Notes: generated by a model not told the origin, from the letters alone. DNA of 15,476 nucleotides from DASWOJ01 sp964242325 (GCA_964242325.1 CAXTCI010000135.1:1-15476), one strand, 5' to 3'. Shown: positions 6,502 to 15,034, numbered from the stretch's first letter. Program-made: numbers and translations.

Positions 6502-6936
6502 ATGACCGTTGCAGCCATTCTAAAGCAAAAAGGGTCTGAGGTTGCCCATGTCCGTCCCACGGCGACCATCGCCGAGGTCGTGCAAAGCCTGACTGAGCGT
6601 CGGATCGGCGCCGTTCTGGTTCTCGATACGGCCGGGCAGGTGATGGGGATACTCAGCGAGCGCGATGTCGTCCGCAGCCTGGCTGAGCAGGGAGGGCGCA
6701 CGTTGGAGATGACTGCGGCGCAGTTGATGACAACCGAGCTGCAGACCGCCGAACCCCGAACGACGGTGGTCGAGGCGACGGCCATGATGACGGCTGGGCG
6801 GTTCCGGCATCTGCCGGTGATGGATGGGGAGCGCCTGCTCGGCATCGTCAGCATCGGCGATGTCGTGAAGGCACGGTTGAGCCAGCAGGACCAAGAGGTG
6901 GACAGCCTCAAGGCCTACGTGGCGGGGGTTGGATAG
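6502..6936 (+). CDS. CBS-domain pair protein
   Basis: A 144-residue soluble protein made almost entirely of two CBS domains (about residues 8-65 and 72-132), which together form a Bateman module. Each repeat ends in the usual motif: GILSERDVV near 49-57 and GIVSIGDVV near 113-121. Stand-alone CBS pairs bind adenine nucleotides or related ligands and act as energy or redox sensors, but the partner and ligand here cannot be read from the sequence. The start is fixed by GGAGG 7 nt upstream. The gene is 98 bp downstream of the ABC exporter on the same strand and converges on cynS, with the REP-like element filling the whole space between them. Confidence 0.9.
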   Translation: MTVAAILKQKGSEVAHVRPTATIAEVVQSLTERRIGAVLVLDTAGQVMGILSERDVVRSLAEQGGRTLEMTAAQLMTTELQTAEPRTTVVEATAMMTAGRFRHLPVMDGERLLGIVSIGDVVKARLSQQDQEVDSLKAYVAGVG

Positions 6937-6946
6937 GGGCTGGGTG

Positions 6947-7100
6947 CTTCTCCTTCTCCCTACAGGAGAGGGTTGGGGTGAGGGGGCGGGCGGACGTTTC
7001 GCCATCTGGTGAGGAGCCTTGGTTCAGTTGAACTGGAGGCTTCCAGCTCTGCAGCCAAGACCCCCTCACCCCGACCCTCTCCCGGAGGGAGAGGGAGAAG
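6947..7100. repeat. Paired inverted REP-like palindromic element, copy A
   Basis: About 154 bp bounded by two inverted arms. The right arm has a perfect 9-bp hairpin (CCCTCTCCC 7075-7083, loop GGA, GGGAGAGGG 7087-7095). The left arm is a weaker version (CCTTCTCC/GGAGAGGG around 6952-6971). Inward of each hairpin is the conserved tail GGGTGAGGGGG (left) or its complement (right). The core between the arms is unique. The element fills the space between the convergent CBS gene and cynS and could serve as a bidirectional terminator. Tails of this kind (CCCTCACCCC... CCCTCTCCC) are a common dispersed repeat in proteobacteria. No transposase is nearby. Confidence 0.85.
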
Positions 7101-7111
7101 GGCAATAGGCT

Positions 7112-7561
7112 TTAGTATCGCTTGTACGGCAGGAACTTGCCGGACATGGTCATGCGGACGCGGTCGCCCTTCTGGTCGGGCTGGCGCTCCAGGGTCATGT
7201 CGAAGTCGATCGCGCTCATGATCCCGTCGCCGAATTCCTCGTGGATCATGTCCTTCCACGTGGTTCCATAGACTTGGATCAGCTCGTAGAAGCGATAGAT
7301 CAGCGGGTCCGTCGGCACTGCGGTCGGCAGCGACCCGCGATAGGGAGCTTCTGCCAGCAGGCCGACCTCCTCGTCCGATAGGCCGAACAGCACGCCGGCC
7401 TTTTCAGCAGTTTCCGGCGTCATGCTCATCTGGCCGAGACAGGCGGCACAAGTCCAGACCGGGGCATGGCCCAGCTTTCCGGCAACATCCGCCCAGGTCC
7501 AGCCGTTTTTCTTCTTAATGCCCTTGATCTTCAGGCCCAGGGCGGTCTTCGCGTCGTTCAA
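7112..7561 (-). CDS. cynS: Cyanate hydratase (cyanase)
   Basis: Converts cyanate plus bicarbonate to ammonia and carbon dioxide; a cytosolic homodecamer that detoxifies cyanate and frees nitrogen. The protein is 149 residues, normal for the family (about 147-156). The N-terminal helical DNA-binding-like domain covers about 1-75 and the catalytic domain 76-149. The catalytic triad is complete: R90 and E93 (YRFYELIQVYG) and S116 (GDGIMSAIDF), matching Arg96, Glu99 and Ser122 of E. coli. The start appears to be TTG at 7561, supported by GGGAG 8 nt upstream and by the family's N-terminal length; no ATG is available in place. There is no adjacent cynT carbonic anhydrase, cyanate transporter or cynR in the window, so it seems to stand alone. 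Its stop codon lies 11 bp from the REP-like element. Confidence 0.96.
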   Translation of the reverse strand: MNDAKTALGLKIKGIKKKNGWTWADVAGKLGHAPVWTCAACLGQMSMTPETAEKAGVLFGLSDEEVGLLAEAPYRGSLPTAVPTDPLIYRFYELIQVYGTTWKDMIHEEFGDGIMSAIDFDMTLERQPDQKGDRVRMTMSGKFLPYKRY

Positions 7562-7893
7562 GCTGTGTTCTCCCGTGTCGTTGGGTCAGTCAGGGATGGG
7601 CCAGCCGGCGGCAAGTCGGCCGGGCGGACTTCTATGGCAGGCGTAGCCAGGGGCGTGGTGTCATGGTGTGGGCAAGCGCGATCCGTTCATGCGGGATTAG
7701 CTCAACTACGCAAGCAGTATGCCACCCTACAAAGCTGGGGTCATCGCGCACTGACTGGTCAGTAGCCCGAAGAATAGGCAGTTAGGCGGCTTGTGGGTAG
7801 ATTGTTGACAGTCCTGGTCTGCTGCACCTTCGGCCTAGCAACACCTTGCTGCTCCCGGCTACATTGGGCAGGTCACGCATCTGAGAGGCCATC
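7562..7893. other. Divergent intergenic region between cynS and the macroglobulin gene
   Basis: The 332 bp without a gene should hold the cynS and operon promoters. A perfect consensus -35 (TTGACA, 7805-7810) points toward the macroglobulin gene, but no good -10 follows at 16-18 nt. A 14-bp palindrome lies at 7750-7763, and a small inverted repeat AGCAA/TTGCT at 7837-7850. GAGAGG at 7883-7888 is the Shine-Dalgarno for the ATG at 7894. A tRNA-like string at 7693-7740 was examined and rejected. Confidence 0.6.
7750..7763. promoter_or_regulatory. 14-bp palindrome, possible operator
   Basis: ACTGAC-TG-GTCAGT is a perfect inverted repeat with 6-bp arms. Its form resembles TetR-family operators of the TGAC-GTCA type. 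It lies between the divergent cynS and macroglobulin genes, so it could serve either. No regulator gene is in the window; the operator role is inferred. Confidence 0.35.
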
Positions 7894-10800
7894 ATGCGCC
7901 AACTCCTGCCGGTTCTGCTGTTTTTGTTGGGGCTGATCGGCCCGGCAGGGGCGGAGGATTTCCAGGTGCCCGGCCTGGACCGCGACAGCACGGCCTATGC
8001 GGCGGCCCTGCATGCCCGTAGTCCCGCCGGGCTGACGCCGCAGGCGGCCCGGCTGGCGGAGCAGCGCGCCGCCGATGCGGGCCGGCGCAACGATTGGCCT
8101 GGGGTTGCCGCTGCGCTCGAAGCACGGCTGGCGGGCACCGACGCAAAGAGCGAGATGTGGCTGGCCCTGGCCCGCGCCCAGCTCCGCCGGGTTCCGCCGG
8201 ATGCGCCGCGGGCGGCACAAGCGGCCTGGCAGGCGTTCAAGTCCGCAGAGGCCGGGGCGGGGGAGATACCGTCGCTGCTGGTGATCGCCGAGGCGATGCG
8301 CGTGGCGGACCACCCGGAGGTTTCGATCCAAGCGTTAGAGGCGGTGCTGGAGCGGGCGCCTGACGATGCTGGATACAAGCGGCAACTGGCCGACGCCCGC
8401 CGGGCCGCCGGAATCCAGGTCCGCCGGGTGCGGACGGAAGCGGAGGCCGATCCGCCGACGGCCTGCATCGAGTTCACGACGGCCCCGGTGCGCCGCAGCG
8501 ATTTCGTTCCCGCAGATTGGCTGCGGCTGGAGCCGGCGCAGCCCGGCGCCGCCGTGACGCGGGAAGGCGACGCCATCTGCATCGCCGGCCTAAGCCTGGG
8601 CGCCACCACGCAGGTCACGCTGCGGGCCGGGATGCCCGGCGAGGACGGCCTCGCCCTGAACAAGGATGCGGTGCTGCAAGTGGTGATGCCGAACCGGCAG
8701 CCGCGCATCATCTTCGACAGCCGGCTATTCCTGCTGCCGCGCGGCCAGGCGCCGCGGGTGAGCCTGGCGACGGTGAACCTGGCCGCGGTCAAGCTGCGCG
8801 TGCTGCGCCTGGCCGAGCGCAACCTGGTGCCCTGGACCCGCGAAACGACGCCGGGGGAGGCGGTCGAGCCGTATAACTTCACCAGCCAGGAGGAGAACGG
8901 CAAGATCGTGTGGGAGGGCCGGGCCGACATCCCGCATCAGCAGGTGAACCAGGTCGTCCGCACCGCCCTGCCGTTGCCGGACGTGTTCACGGATGCCGGG
9001 GCCTACCTGGTGCAGGCGACGCCGGGGGACGGGGCGCCGGACGGCTCGGAGGGGGCGGTCCAGGTGGTCATCCGCACCGACCTGGCGCCGACGGTCTGGC
9101 GGGGAACGGACGGGCTGACGGTGCAGGTGCGCAGCTTTGGTGACGCGCTGCCGCGGGCGGGCGTGGCGCTCAGCCTGCTGGCGCGCAGCAACGACGTGCT
9201 GGCGGTGGCGACGACGGACGCCCAGGGAGTCGCGCGGTTCGCGGCGCCGTTGCTGCGCGGCACCGGGCCGCAGGCGCCCCAGGCCCTGCATGGCGTGCTG
9301 GGCGACGACTTCGTGGCGCTGGACCTGACGTCCGCCGCCTTCGACCTGTCGGACCGCGGGGTGGAGGGCGCGCCGGACCCCGGCCCGCTGGATGCCTTCG
9401 CCTGGACGGACCGCGGCATCTACCGGCCCGGCGAGACCGTGCAGTTGATGGCGCTGCTGCGCGACGCCGCCGGTGAGCCTGCCGACGTGCCGGCGCATGT
9501 CCGGGTCAAGCGGCCGAACGGGCAGACCTTCCTCGACACCGTGCCGCCGCGCGGGGCGGATGCGGCGGTCCATTTGCCGGTGACGCTGTCGTCCTCCGCC
9601 CCGGCAGGGACCTGGACGGTGGAGCTGCTGGCCGATCCGGCACTGCCACCGATCGGTACGACCAGCTTCCGCGTGGACGCCTTTGTGCCGGACCGGATGG
9701 CGGTGGAGGTTGCGCCGGCCGGGGACATCGTGCCGGGCCAGGCGTATCCGCTGCCGGTGACGGCGCGGTTCCTGTATGGCGCCCCGGCTGCGGGCCTGAC
9801 CGGCAAGGCGACGATGCGGCTGGTGGCGGACTCGACCCCACCTGCGGCCTTGGCGGGATACCAGATCGGCGTGGACGGCGAGGAGTTCGCGCCGGAAAGC
9901 CAAGACATCGAGATGGCGGATACCGACGCCCAGGGCCACTCGACCCTGCAGATCCTGGTCAAGACGGCGCCGGACAGCACCCGGCCGGTGCGGGCGGAGG
10001 TGGACGTGTCGGTGGACGATCCCTCGGGCCGCGCCGCGCACGCGCATGCCAGCATCCCCCTGCGGGCGGCGGGCACGCTGATCGGCATCAAGCCGGGGTT
10101 CGACGGTTCGGTGGACGCCGATACCGAGGCCGGGTTCGACGTCGCGGCGGTGTCCCCGGCCGGGCAGCGGGTGGCGGTGCCGGCGCGGCTGCGCCTGGTG
10201 CGGGAGCGCCCGGATTGGCGCATGGTCATTCACGGGTCGCTGGCGCGCTACGAGATCGTCTACAAGGACGAGGTGATCGAGGCGTCGGATATGACGGTGC
10301 CGGCCAGCGGCACGCTGCATTATGCCAAGCGGCTCCCGTTCGGGCGTTACCGGCTGGAGGTCGCGGAGCGGGCTGGGCTGGCGATGAGCAGCGTGCGCTT
10401 CCGCTCGGGCTGGCTTGCGAGCAACAGCCCGGACACGCCGGACAAGGTGGACGTGTCTACGGACAAGCACAGCTATCCCGCGGGCGGCTCGGCGCGGGTG
10501 CATGTGGTGTCGCCGTTCGCCGGGCATGCGACGGTGCTGATGGCGACCAACCGGGTGCATGACATGCGCCAGGTGGACATCGCGGCTGGCGGCACGGATT
10601 TGGACGTACCGGTGGACGCGGCGTGGGGACCGGGGGCCTACGTCACGGTGCACGTGTTCCGCGGCGGCGACGGCAGCCGGCCGACGCGGGCCATCGGCCT
10701 GGCGTGGATTGGCATTGACCCGGCCGCGCGCACCCTGCCGCTGGCCATCGCCGCCCCGGACAAGACTTTGCCGCGCGCCCGGGCCACGGTGCCGGTGACG

Positions 10801-12969
10801 ACGGCGCCAGGGGCATGGGTGAGCGTTGCGGCGGTGGATGAGGGCATCCTGCGGCTGACCGGCTTCACGTCTCCCGATCCCGTGGCGCATTTCCTGGGGC
10901 GCCGCCGGCTTGGGCTGGACATACGCGATGACTGGGGCCGGCTGATCCCGCCGGCGGAGGGCGATGCGACGGTGCTGCACCAGGGCGGCGACGAGGGCAA
11001 CAGCGCCCTGCCGGAGATACCGCAGAAGATCGTGGCGCTGTTCACGCCGCCGGTGCAGGCCGGGGCGGACGGGGTGGCGCAGGTGTCGCTGGACCTGCCG
11101 GACTTCAACGGCCAGGTGCGGCTGATGGCAGTGGCGTGGCAGGGCAGCAAGATCGGCTCGGCTGCCGTGGACATGTATGTGCGCGACCCGCTGATCGCCG
11201 AGCCGCTGCTGCCGCGTTTCCTGGCGCCGGGGGACGAGGCGCGCATGGCGGTGCTGTTCAACAACCTGGACCTGCCGGCGGGGGAGGCGGCGGCGGCCAT
11301 CTCGGTGGAGGGGCCGCTGGCGCTGGTGGGCGATGCGCGCCTGTCGGCGACGCTGGCGCCGGGCGCCCAGGCCGTGCGCAACGTGGTGATCCGCGGAACG
11401 GGGGCCGGGCGCGGGGTGATCCACCTGGCCGTCACCGGGCCCGGCGGCTTTACGCTGCAGCGGGAGGTGGCGATCCTGGTGCGGCCGGCGCGTCCGTTGC
11501 TGACGGTGGTGGCGGGCGGGCCGCTGGCACCTGGGGCGGAACTGCGGGTGACGCCGGCGCTGGATCGCATGGTGCCGGGTACCGGGCGGGCGCAGGTCAG
11601 CTTCGGCGGGCCGGTGCGGTATGATCCCGCGGCGCTGGTGAAGGCGTTGGATGCGTATCCGCTGATGTGCCTGGAGCAGGCCAGCAGCAAGGGGCTTCCG
11701 TTGGCGGTGCTGCCGGATGCCTCCGGCGGGGCGGACCGGGTGGAGCGGCTGCAGGCGTCCATCGCCAGCGTGCTGGACCGGCAGCGGTATGACGGCGGGT
11801 TTGGCCTGTGGAGTGCCAGCGATAAGGCGGAGGACTGGCTGTCGGCCTATGCGCTGGAGTTCCTGCTGCGTGCCCGGACTGCCGGGGCGACGGTGCCGGA
11901 CAGCGCCATTGCCGACGCGCAGAAGTTCATGGCGGACGCGGTTGGGCAGGATGCGTCCTCGCCCGAGGAATTGGCGGCGCAGGCTTACCGGCTTTATGTG
12001 ATGGCCTTGTCCGGCCAGCCGCGGGCGGGGGCGAACCGTGTCCTGGCGGAGAAACTGGCCAACCTGCCGACTCCGCTGGCCCGGGCGCAGTTGGGCGCGG
12101 CGCTGGCGCTGTCCAACGACCGGCCGCGGGCGGAGGCGGCGTTTGCCGCCGCGCTGGACGCCCCGGCGCGAACGGACTGGTATGACGACCGCGGCAGTGC
12201 GCTGCGGGATCAGGCGGCGACGGCGGTGCTGCTGAAGGAAAGCGGGCTGTTGCCGGACCGCTTGCCAGCGCTGCTGGCGGCGATGCCGGGTGCGGACCTG
12301 AAGCCGGAGCTGTTGAGCACGCAGGAGCAGGCCTGGGCGGCGGCGGCTGCCGGGGTGCTGGGCCGGGATGGGCGGCCAGCGCGGGTGTCGGTGGATGGGA
12401 CGGCGCTGACGCCGGCGGCCACGGTTTCCGCGGTGCTGGCCGGGCCGGCGGTGCTGCGGAACCTGGATGACCGGGCGGTGTGGCAGTCGGTGTCCACGAC
12501 CGGGGTGCCGGTGGACCCGCAGCCGGCGGCGCGGGCCGGGATGCGGGTCAGCCGCAGGTTCTTTACCTCGGCGGGTGACACGCTGGACCTGGACACCCTG
12601 CGGCAGAACACGGTGTTCGTGCTGCTGATCGAGGGCCGGGCCGATGATGGGCAGGACCACCATGCGCAGTTGATCCAGGGCTTGCCGGCGGGGTGGGAGA
12701 TCGTCGGGCGGCTACCTGCGGGGAAGGTGCCGGGGATGAGCTGGCTGGGCGAGCTGTCGGAAACGGACGCGGAGCCGGCGGCGGATGACCGCTATGCCGC
12801 GGTGCTGCCGTTGACTTCGGATGCGCCGAGCTTTCGACTGGCGGTGCGGCTGCGGGCGGTGACGCCGGGGAGCTTTGAGATACCGGGGGCGATGCTGTCG
12901 GATATGTATCGGCCTGGGGTGTTCGCCCGGCAGAACAGCGCCCGGATCAAGGTGCAGGCGGCGGAGTAA
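7894..12969 (+). CDS. yfhM: Periplasmic alpha-2-macroglobulin family protein (YfhM/ECAM type, thioester-containing)
   Basis: A 1691-residue exported protein of the bacterial alpha-2-macroglobulin family, thought to entrap attacking proteases covalently in the periplasm. Residues 1-20 form a signal peptide ending AGA; there is no lipobox cysteine, so unlike lipidated homologues it should be soluble. Residues about 25-170 are helical and repeat-like (TPR-like). Macroglobulin (beta-sandwich) domains follow, including the MG2 hallmark DRGIYRPGETV at 506-516. The VDEGIL motif is at 981-986, with PDFNGQVRLMAVAW after it. The thioester motif CLEQ is intact at C1259-Q1262, followed by an all-helical thioester domain (about 1240-1540) and a C-terminal receptor-like domain containing DMYRPGVFAR. 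Length is close to E. coli YfhM (1653). The start is supported by GAGAGG 5 nt upstream. It ends 1 bp before pbpC, the classic partner. Confidence 0.95.
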   Translation: MRQLLPVLLFLLGLIGPAGAEDFQVPGLDRDSTAYAAALHARSPAGLTPQAARLAEQRAADAGRRNDWPGVAAALEARLAGTDAKSEMWLALARAQLRRVPPDAPRAAQAAWQAFKSAEAGAGEIPSLLVIAEAMRVADHPEVSIQALEAVLERAPDDAGYKRQLADARRAAGIQVRRVRTEAEADPPTACIEFTTAPVRRSDFVPADWLRLEPAQPGAAVTREGDAICIAGLSLGATTQVTLRAGMPGEDGLALNKDAVLQVVMPNRQPRIIFDSRLFLLPRGQAPRVSLATVNLAAVKLRVLRLAERNLVPWTRETTPGEAVEPYNFTSQEENGKIVWEGRADIPHQQVNQVVRTALPLPDVFTDAGAYLVQATPGDGAPDGSEGAVQVVIRTDLAPTVWRGTDGLTVQVRSFGDALPRAGVALSLLARSNDVLAVATTDAQGVARFAAPLLRGTGPQAPQALHGVLGDDFVALDLTSAAFDLSDRGVEGAPDPGPLDAFAWTDRGIYRPGETVQLMALLRDAAGEPADVPAHVRVKRPNGQTFLDTVPPRGADAAVHLPVTLSSSAPAGTWTVELLADPALPPIGTTSFRVDAFVPDRMAVEVAPAGDIVPGQAYPLPVTARFLYGAPAAGLTGKATMRLVADSTPPAALAGYQIGVDGEEFAPESQDIEMADTDAQGHSTLQILVKTAPDSTRPVRAEVDVSVDDPSGRAAHAHASIPLRAAGTLIGIKPGFDGSVDADTEAGFDVAAVSPAGQRVAVPARLRLVRERPDWRMVIHGSLARYEIVYKDEVIEASDMTVPASGTLHYAKRLPFGRYRLEVAERAGLAMSSVRFRSGWLASNSPDTPDKVDVSTDKHSYPAGGSARVHVVSPFAGHATVLMATNRVHDMRQVDIAAGGTDLDVPVDAAWGPGAYVTVHVFRGGDGSRPTRAIGLAWIGIDPAARTLPLAIAAPDKTLPRARATVPVTTAPGAWVSVAAVDEGILRLTGFTSPDPVAHFLGRRRLGLDIRDDWGRLIPPAEGDATVLHQGGDEGNSALPEIPQKIVALFTPPVQAGADGVAQVSLDLPDFNGQVRLMAVAWQGSKIGSAAVDMYVRDPLIAEPLLPRFLAPGDEARMAVLFNNLDLPAGEAAAAISVEGPLALVGDARLSATLAPGAQAVRNVVIRGTGAGRGVIHLAVTGPGGFTLQREVAILVRPARPLLTVVAGGPLAPGAELRVTPALDRMVPGTGRAQVSFGGPVRYDPAALVKALDAYPLMCLEQASSKGLPLAVLPDASGGADRVERLQASIASVLDRQRYDGGFGLWSASDKAEDWLSAYALEFLLRARTAGATVPDSAIADAQKFMADAVGQDASSPEELAAQAYRLYVMALSGQPRAGANRVLAEKLANLPTPLARAQLGAALALSNDRPRAEAAFAAALDAPARTDWYDDRGSALRDQAATAVLLKESGLLPDRLPALLAAMPGADLKPELLSTQEQAWAAAAAGVLGRDGRPARVSVDGTALTPAATVSAVLAGPAVLRNLDDRAVWQSVSTTGVPVDPQPAARAGMRVSRRFFTSAGDTLDLDTLRQNTVFVLLIEGRADDGQDHHAQLIQGLPAGWEIVGRLPAGKVPGMSWLGELSETDAEPAADDRYAAVLPLTSDAPSFRLAVRLRAVTPGSFEIPGAMLSDMYRPGVFARQNSARIKVQAAE

Positions 12970-12970
12970 G

Positions 12971-15034
12971 ATGAGCGATCTGCTCCCTCTCCCTCCGGGA
13001 GAGGGTTGGGGTGAGGGGGTCTTGGCTGCGGAGCGCGGCGCGGCGGGGGCTGACGGGGCCGGGGCTGTTGGTGGGCAGGGGGTGTGCTCCAAGACCCCCT
13101 CACCCCGACCCTCTCCCGGAGGAAGAGGGAGAAGAATAGCCCTCTTGCTGGCTAGTTTGCTGCTGCTGCCGGCCGCGGCGTGGACCCTGGACCGGCTGTT
13201 TCCGCCGGACCTGTCGCGGTTGGACGCGGTTGGGACGGAGGTGCTGGACCGCAACGGCCGGGTGGTTGCCTTGCTGCCGGCGCCGGGCGGCGTGTGGCGG
13301 TTCCGGACCAGCACTGCCGACGTGTCCCGGCCGTTCCTGGACCTGCTGGTCCATACCGAGGATCGCCGCTTCTGGTCACATCCCGGGGTGGACCCATTGG
13401 CGATGATACGCGCCGTGGGGCAGTGGGTGCGGGCGGGGCGGGTGGTTTCGGGCGGCTCCACCCTGTCCATGCAGGCGGCACGGCTGTTGGAGCCGCGTCC
13501 CCGTACCCTGCGCTCCAAGCTGATCGAGGCTGCGCGCGCGCTGCAGTTGGAATGGCGGTATGGCAAGAACGGGGTGCTGGGCATTTGGCTGACCCTGGCG
13601 CCTTATGGCGGCAACCTTGAGGGGGTGCGGGCCGGTGCCCGGGCCTGGTTTGGCACGTCTGCCGCGGCGCTCGACCCGGCGCAGGCCGCGCTGCTGGTGG
13701 CGCTGCCGCGGCGGCCGGAGGGGCTGCGGCCGGACCGTCATCCCGCCGCTGCCGAGCGGATGCGCGACCGTGTGCTGGCCGAGGCCGCCGGGGTGCCGGT
13801 CCCGCCCCGGCGCATCCCGTTCCCGCGCCATGCCGCGCAGGCCGTCGCGGGCCTGGGGTCCGGTCCCGTGCTGCGGACCACCCTGGACCTGCCGCTGCAA
13901 GTCGCGTTGGAGCGACTGGTGGCGGAGCGGCTGGAGGGGATGCCGGAGCGGGCCTCCGTCGCCATCCTGGTCGCCGACGCCGCGACGCGGGAGGTGCGTG
14001 CCCTGGTGTCTGGGCGCTGGGGAGACGAGGCTCGGTCGGGCGCGGTGGACCTGACGCGGGCGGTGCGGTCGCCGGGGTCGGCGTTGAAGCCGTTCCTGTA
14101 TGCCCAGGCGTTCGCGGACGGGGTGGCGCGGCCGGAGGGGCGGCTGGTGGACCTGCCTCGGCACTTTGGCGGGTATGCGCCGGAGAACTTCGATCACGGG
14201 CATGCCGGGCCGGTGACGGCGGCCGAGGCTTTGCGGCGGTCGTTGAACCTGCCGGCGGTGGCGTTGCTGGACCTGGTGGGACCGTTGCGCTTTGCCGAGG
14301 CGCTGCGGGCGCAGGGGGCCAAGCCTCGGTTGCCGGCTGGGGCGGACCCTTCGCTGTCGCTGGCGCTGGGTGGGGCGGGGCTGACGATGCGGGAGGTGGC
14401 CGGGCTGTATGCCGGGCTGGTGGCGCCGGGGTGGGGGCCGGTGCGGCTGCTGCCGGGGCCTCGGGTGGCGATAGGTCAAGGTGGAGGACATGGAGGGATC
14501 GCGGAGGCTTCGCGGCTGGTGGCGGATATCCTGACGCAGCCGTTTCCGACGGGTGGGCCGGCTGGGGTCGGGTGGAAGACCGGGACGAGCTGGGGCGGGC
14601 GGGACGCCTGGGCGTTTGGCTTTGATGCGCGGCAGGTGGCGGCGGTTTGGGTGGGGCGGCCAGATGGGACGCCTCTGCCGGGTGCTACGGGGCGGTCGCT
14701 GGCGCTGCCGCTGCTGGGGCGGGTTTTTGATTTGCTGCCGTTGGCGCCTCGGGCGGTGGCGCCGGGGGTGGCTCGGGTGGCGGCGGGGGAGGCCGGGCCG
14801 ACGCTGCGGCTGTTGTTCCCGCCGCCGGATGCGGTGCTGCAGGGGGATGGGCCGGTGCTGCTACGGGCGATGGGCGGGCGGCGGCCTTTGACGTTCCTGG
14901 TGGATGGGGCACCGTTGCCGACGGTGCCGGCGCTGCGGCAGGCGAGCTGGATGCCGGGGGGGCCGGGGTTTTATGCGATTACGGTGTTGGATGCGGATGG
15001 GGCGAGTGCGAGGGTTCCGGTGAGGGTGCGATGA
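12971..15034 (+). CDS. pbpC: Penicillin-binding protein 1C (bifunctional glycosyltransferase/transpeptidase) with a repeat-encoded N-terminus
   Basis: An inner-membrane peptidoglycan synthase of 687 residues from the ATG at 12971, which is 1 bp after the macroglobulin stop. The membrane anchor is at about 56-72. The GT51 domain contains the catalytic E130 (EDRRFWSHPGVD), GGSTLSMQ, and NGVLGIWLTLAPYGGN. The transpeptidase has all three active-site motifs: SALK at 370-373 (S370 nucleophile), SLN at 424-426, KTG at 536-538. A BiPBP_C beta domain ends the protein (about 605-687). It is shorter than E. coli PbpC (770), mainly between the transpeptidase and C-terminal domains. Oddity: residues 5-55 are encoded by a REP-like element; E. 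coli PbpC has only about 10 residues before its anchor. An alternative start is TTG at 13145, with GGGAG inside the element as Shine-Dalgarno, giving a normal short N-terminus. The two starts cannot be separated by eye. Confidence 0.93.
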   Translation: MSDLLPLPPGEGWGEGVLAAERGAAGADGAGAVGGQGVCSKTPSPRPSPGGRGRRIALLLASLLLLPAAAWTLDRLFPPDLSRLDAVGTEVLDRNGRVVALLPAPGGVWRFRTSTADVSRPFLDLLVHTEDRRFWSHPGVDPLAMIRAVGQWVRAGRVVSGGSTLSMQAARLLEPRPRTLRSKLIEAARALQLEWRYGKNGVLGIWLTLAPYGGNLEGVRAGARAWFGTSAAALDPAQAALLVALPRRPEGLRPDRHPAAAERMRDRVLAEAAGVPVPPRRIPFPRHAAQAVAGLGSGPVLRTTLDLPLQVALERLVAERLEGMPERASVAILVADAATREVRALVSGRWGDEARSGAVDLTRAVRSPGSALKPFLYAQAFADGVARPEGRLVDLPRHFGGYAPENFDHGHAGPVTAAEALRRSLNLPAVALLDLVGPLRFAEALRAQGAKPRLPAGADPSLSLALGGAGLTMREVAGLYAGLVAPGWGPVRLLPGPRVAIGQGGGHGGIAEASRLVADILTQPFPTGGPAGVGWKTGTSWGGRDAWAFGFDARQVAAVWVGRPDGTPLPGATGRSLALPLLGRVFDLLPLAPRAVAPGVARVAAGEAGPTLRLLFPPPDAVLQGDGPVLLRAMGGRRPLTFLVDGAPLPTVPALRQASWMPGGPGFYAITVLDADGASARVPVRVR
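12982..13134. repeat. Paired inverted REP-like palindromic element, copy B, inside the 5' end of pbpC
   Basis: About 153 bp, built like copy A at 6947-7100. The left hairpin is perfect (CCCTCTCCC 12985-12993, loop TCC, GGGAGAGGG 12997-13005); the right hairpin has one mismatch (13109-13117 with 13121-13129). The conserved tails GGGTGAGGGGGTCTTGG (left) and its complement (right) point inward. The left tail extends to TCTTGGCTGC, identical to the complement of the right tail of copy A. The core differs from copy A. It sits within ten bases of the pbpC ATG and keeps the frame open. Confidence 0.88.

Noticed and set aside
7693..7765. tRNA-like string (GCGGGATTAGCTCA followed by pairing-like segments)
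   Set aside because: It resembles an acceptor and D-arm, but there is no T-arm GGTTCGA, no convincing anticodon stem and no closing acceptor strand; at best a decayed fragment.
7805..7833. Sigma-70 promoter from the perfect TTGACA at 7805
   Set aside because: No acceptable -10 hexamer at 16-18 nt downstream, so it is only mentioned in the intergenic entry.
8725..12663. Minus-strand open frame of 1312 codons opposite the macroglobulin gene
   Set aside because: Arg/His/Gln-rich low-complexity translation with no domains. It is the usual stop-free antisense shadow of a long GC-rich gene.
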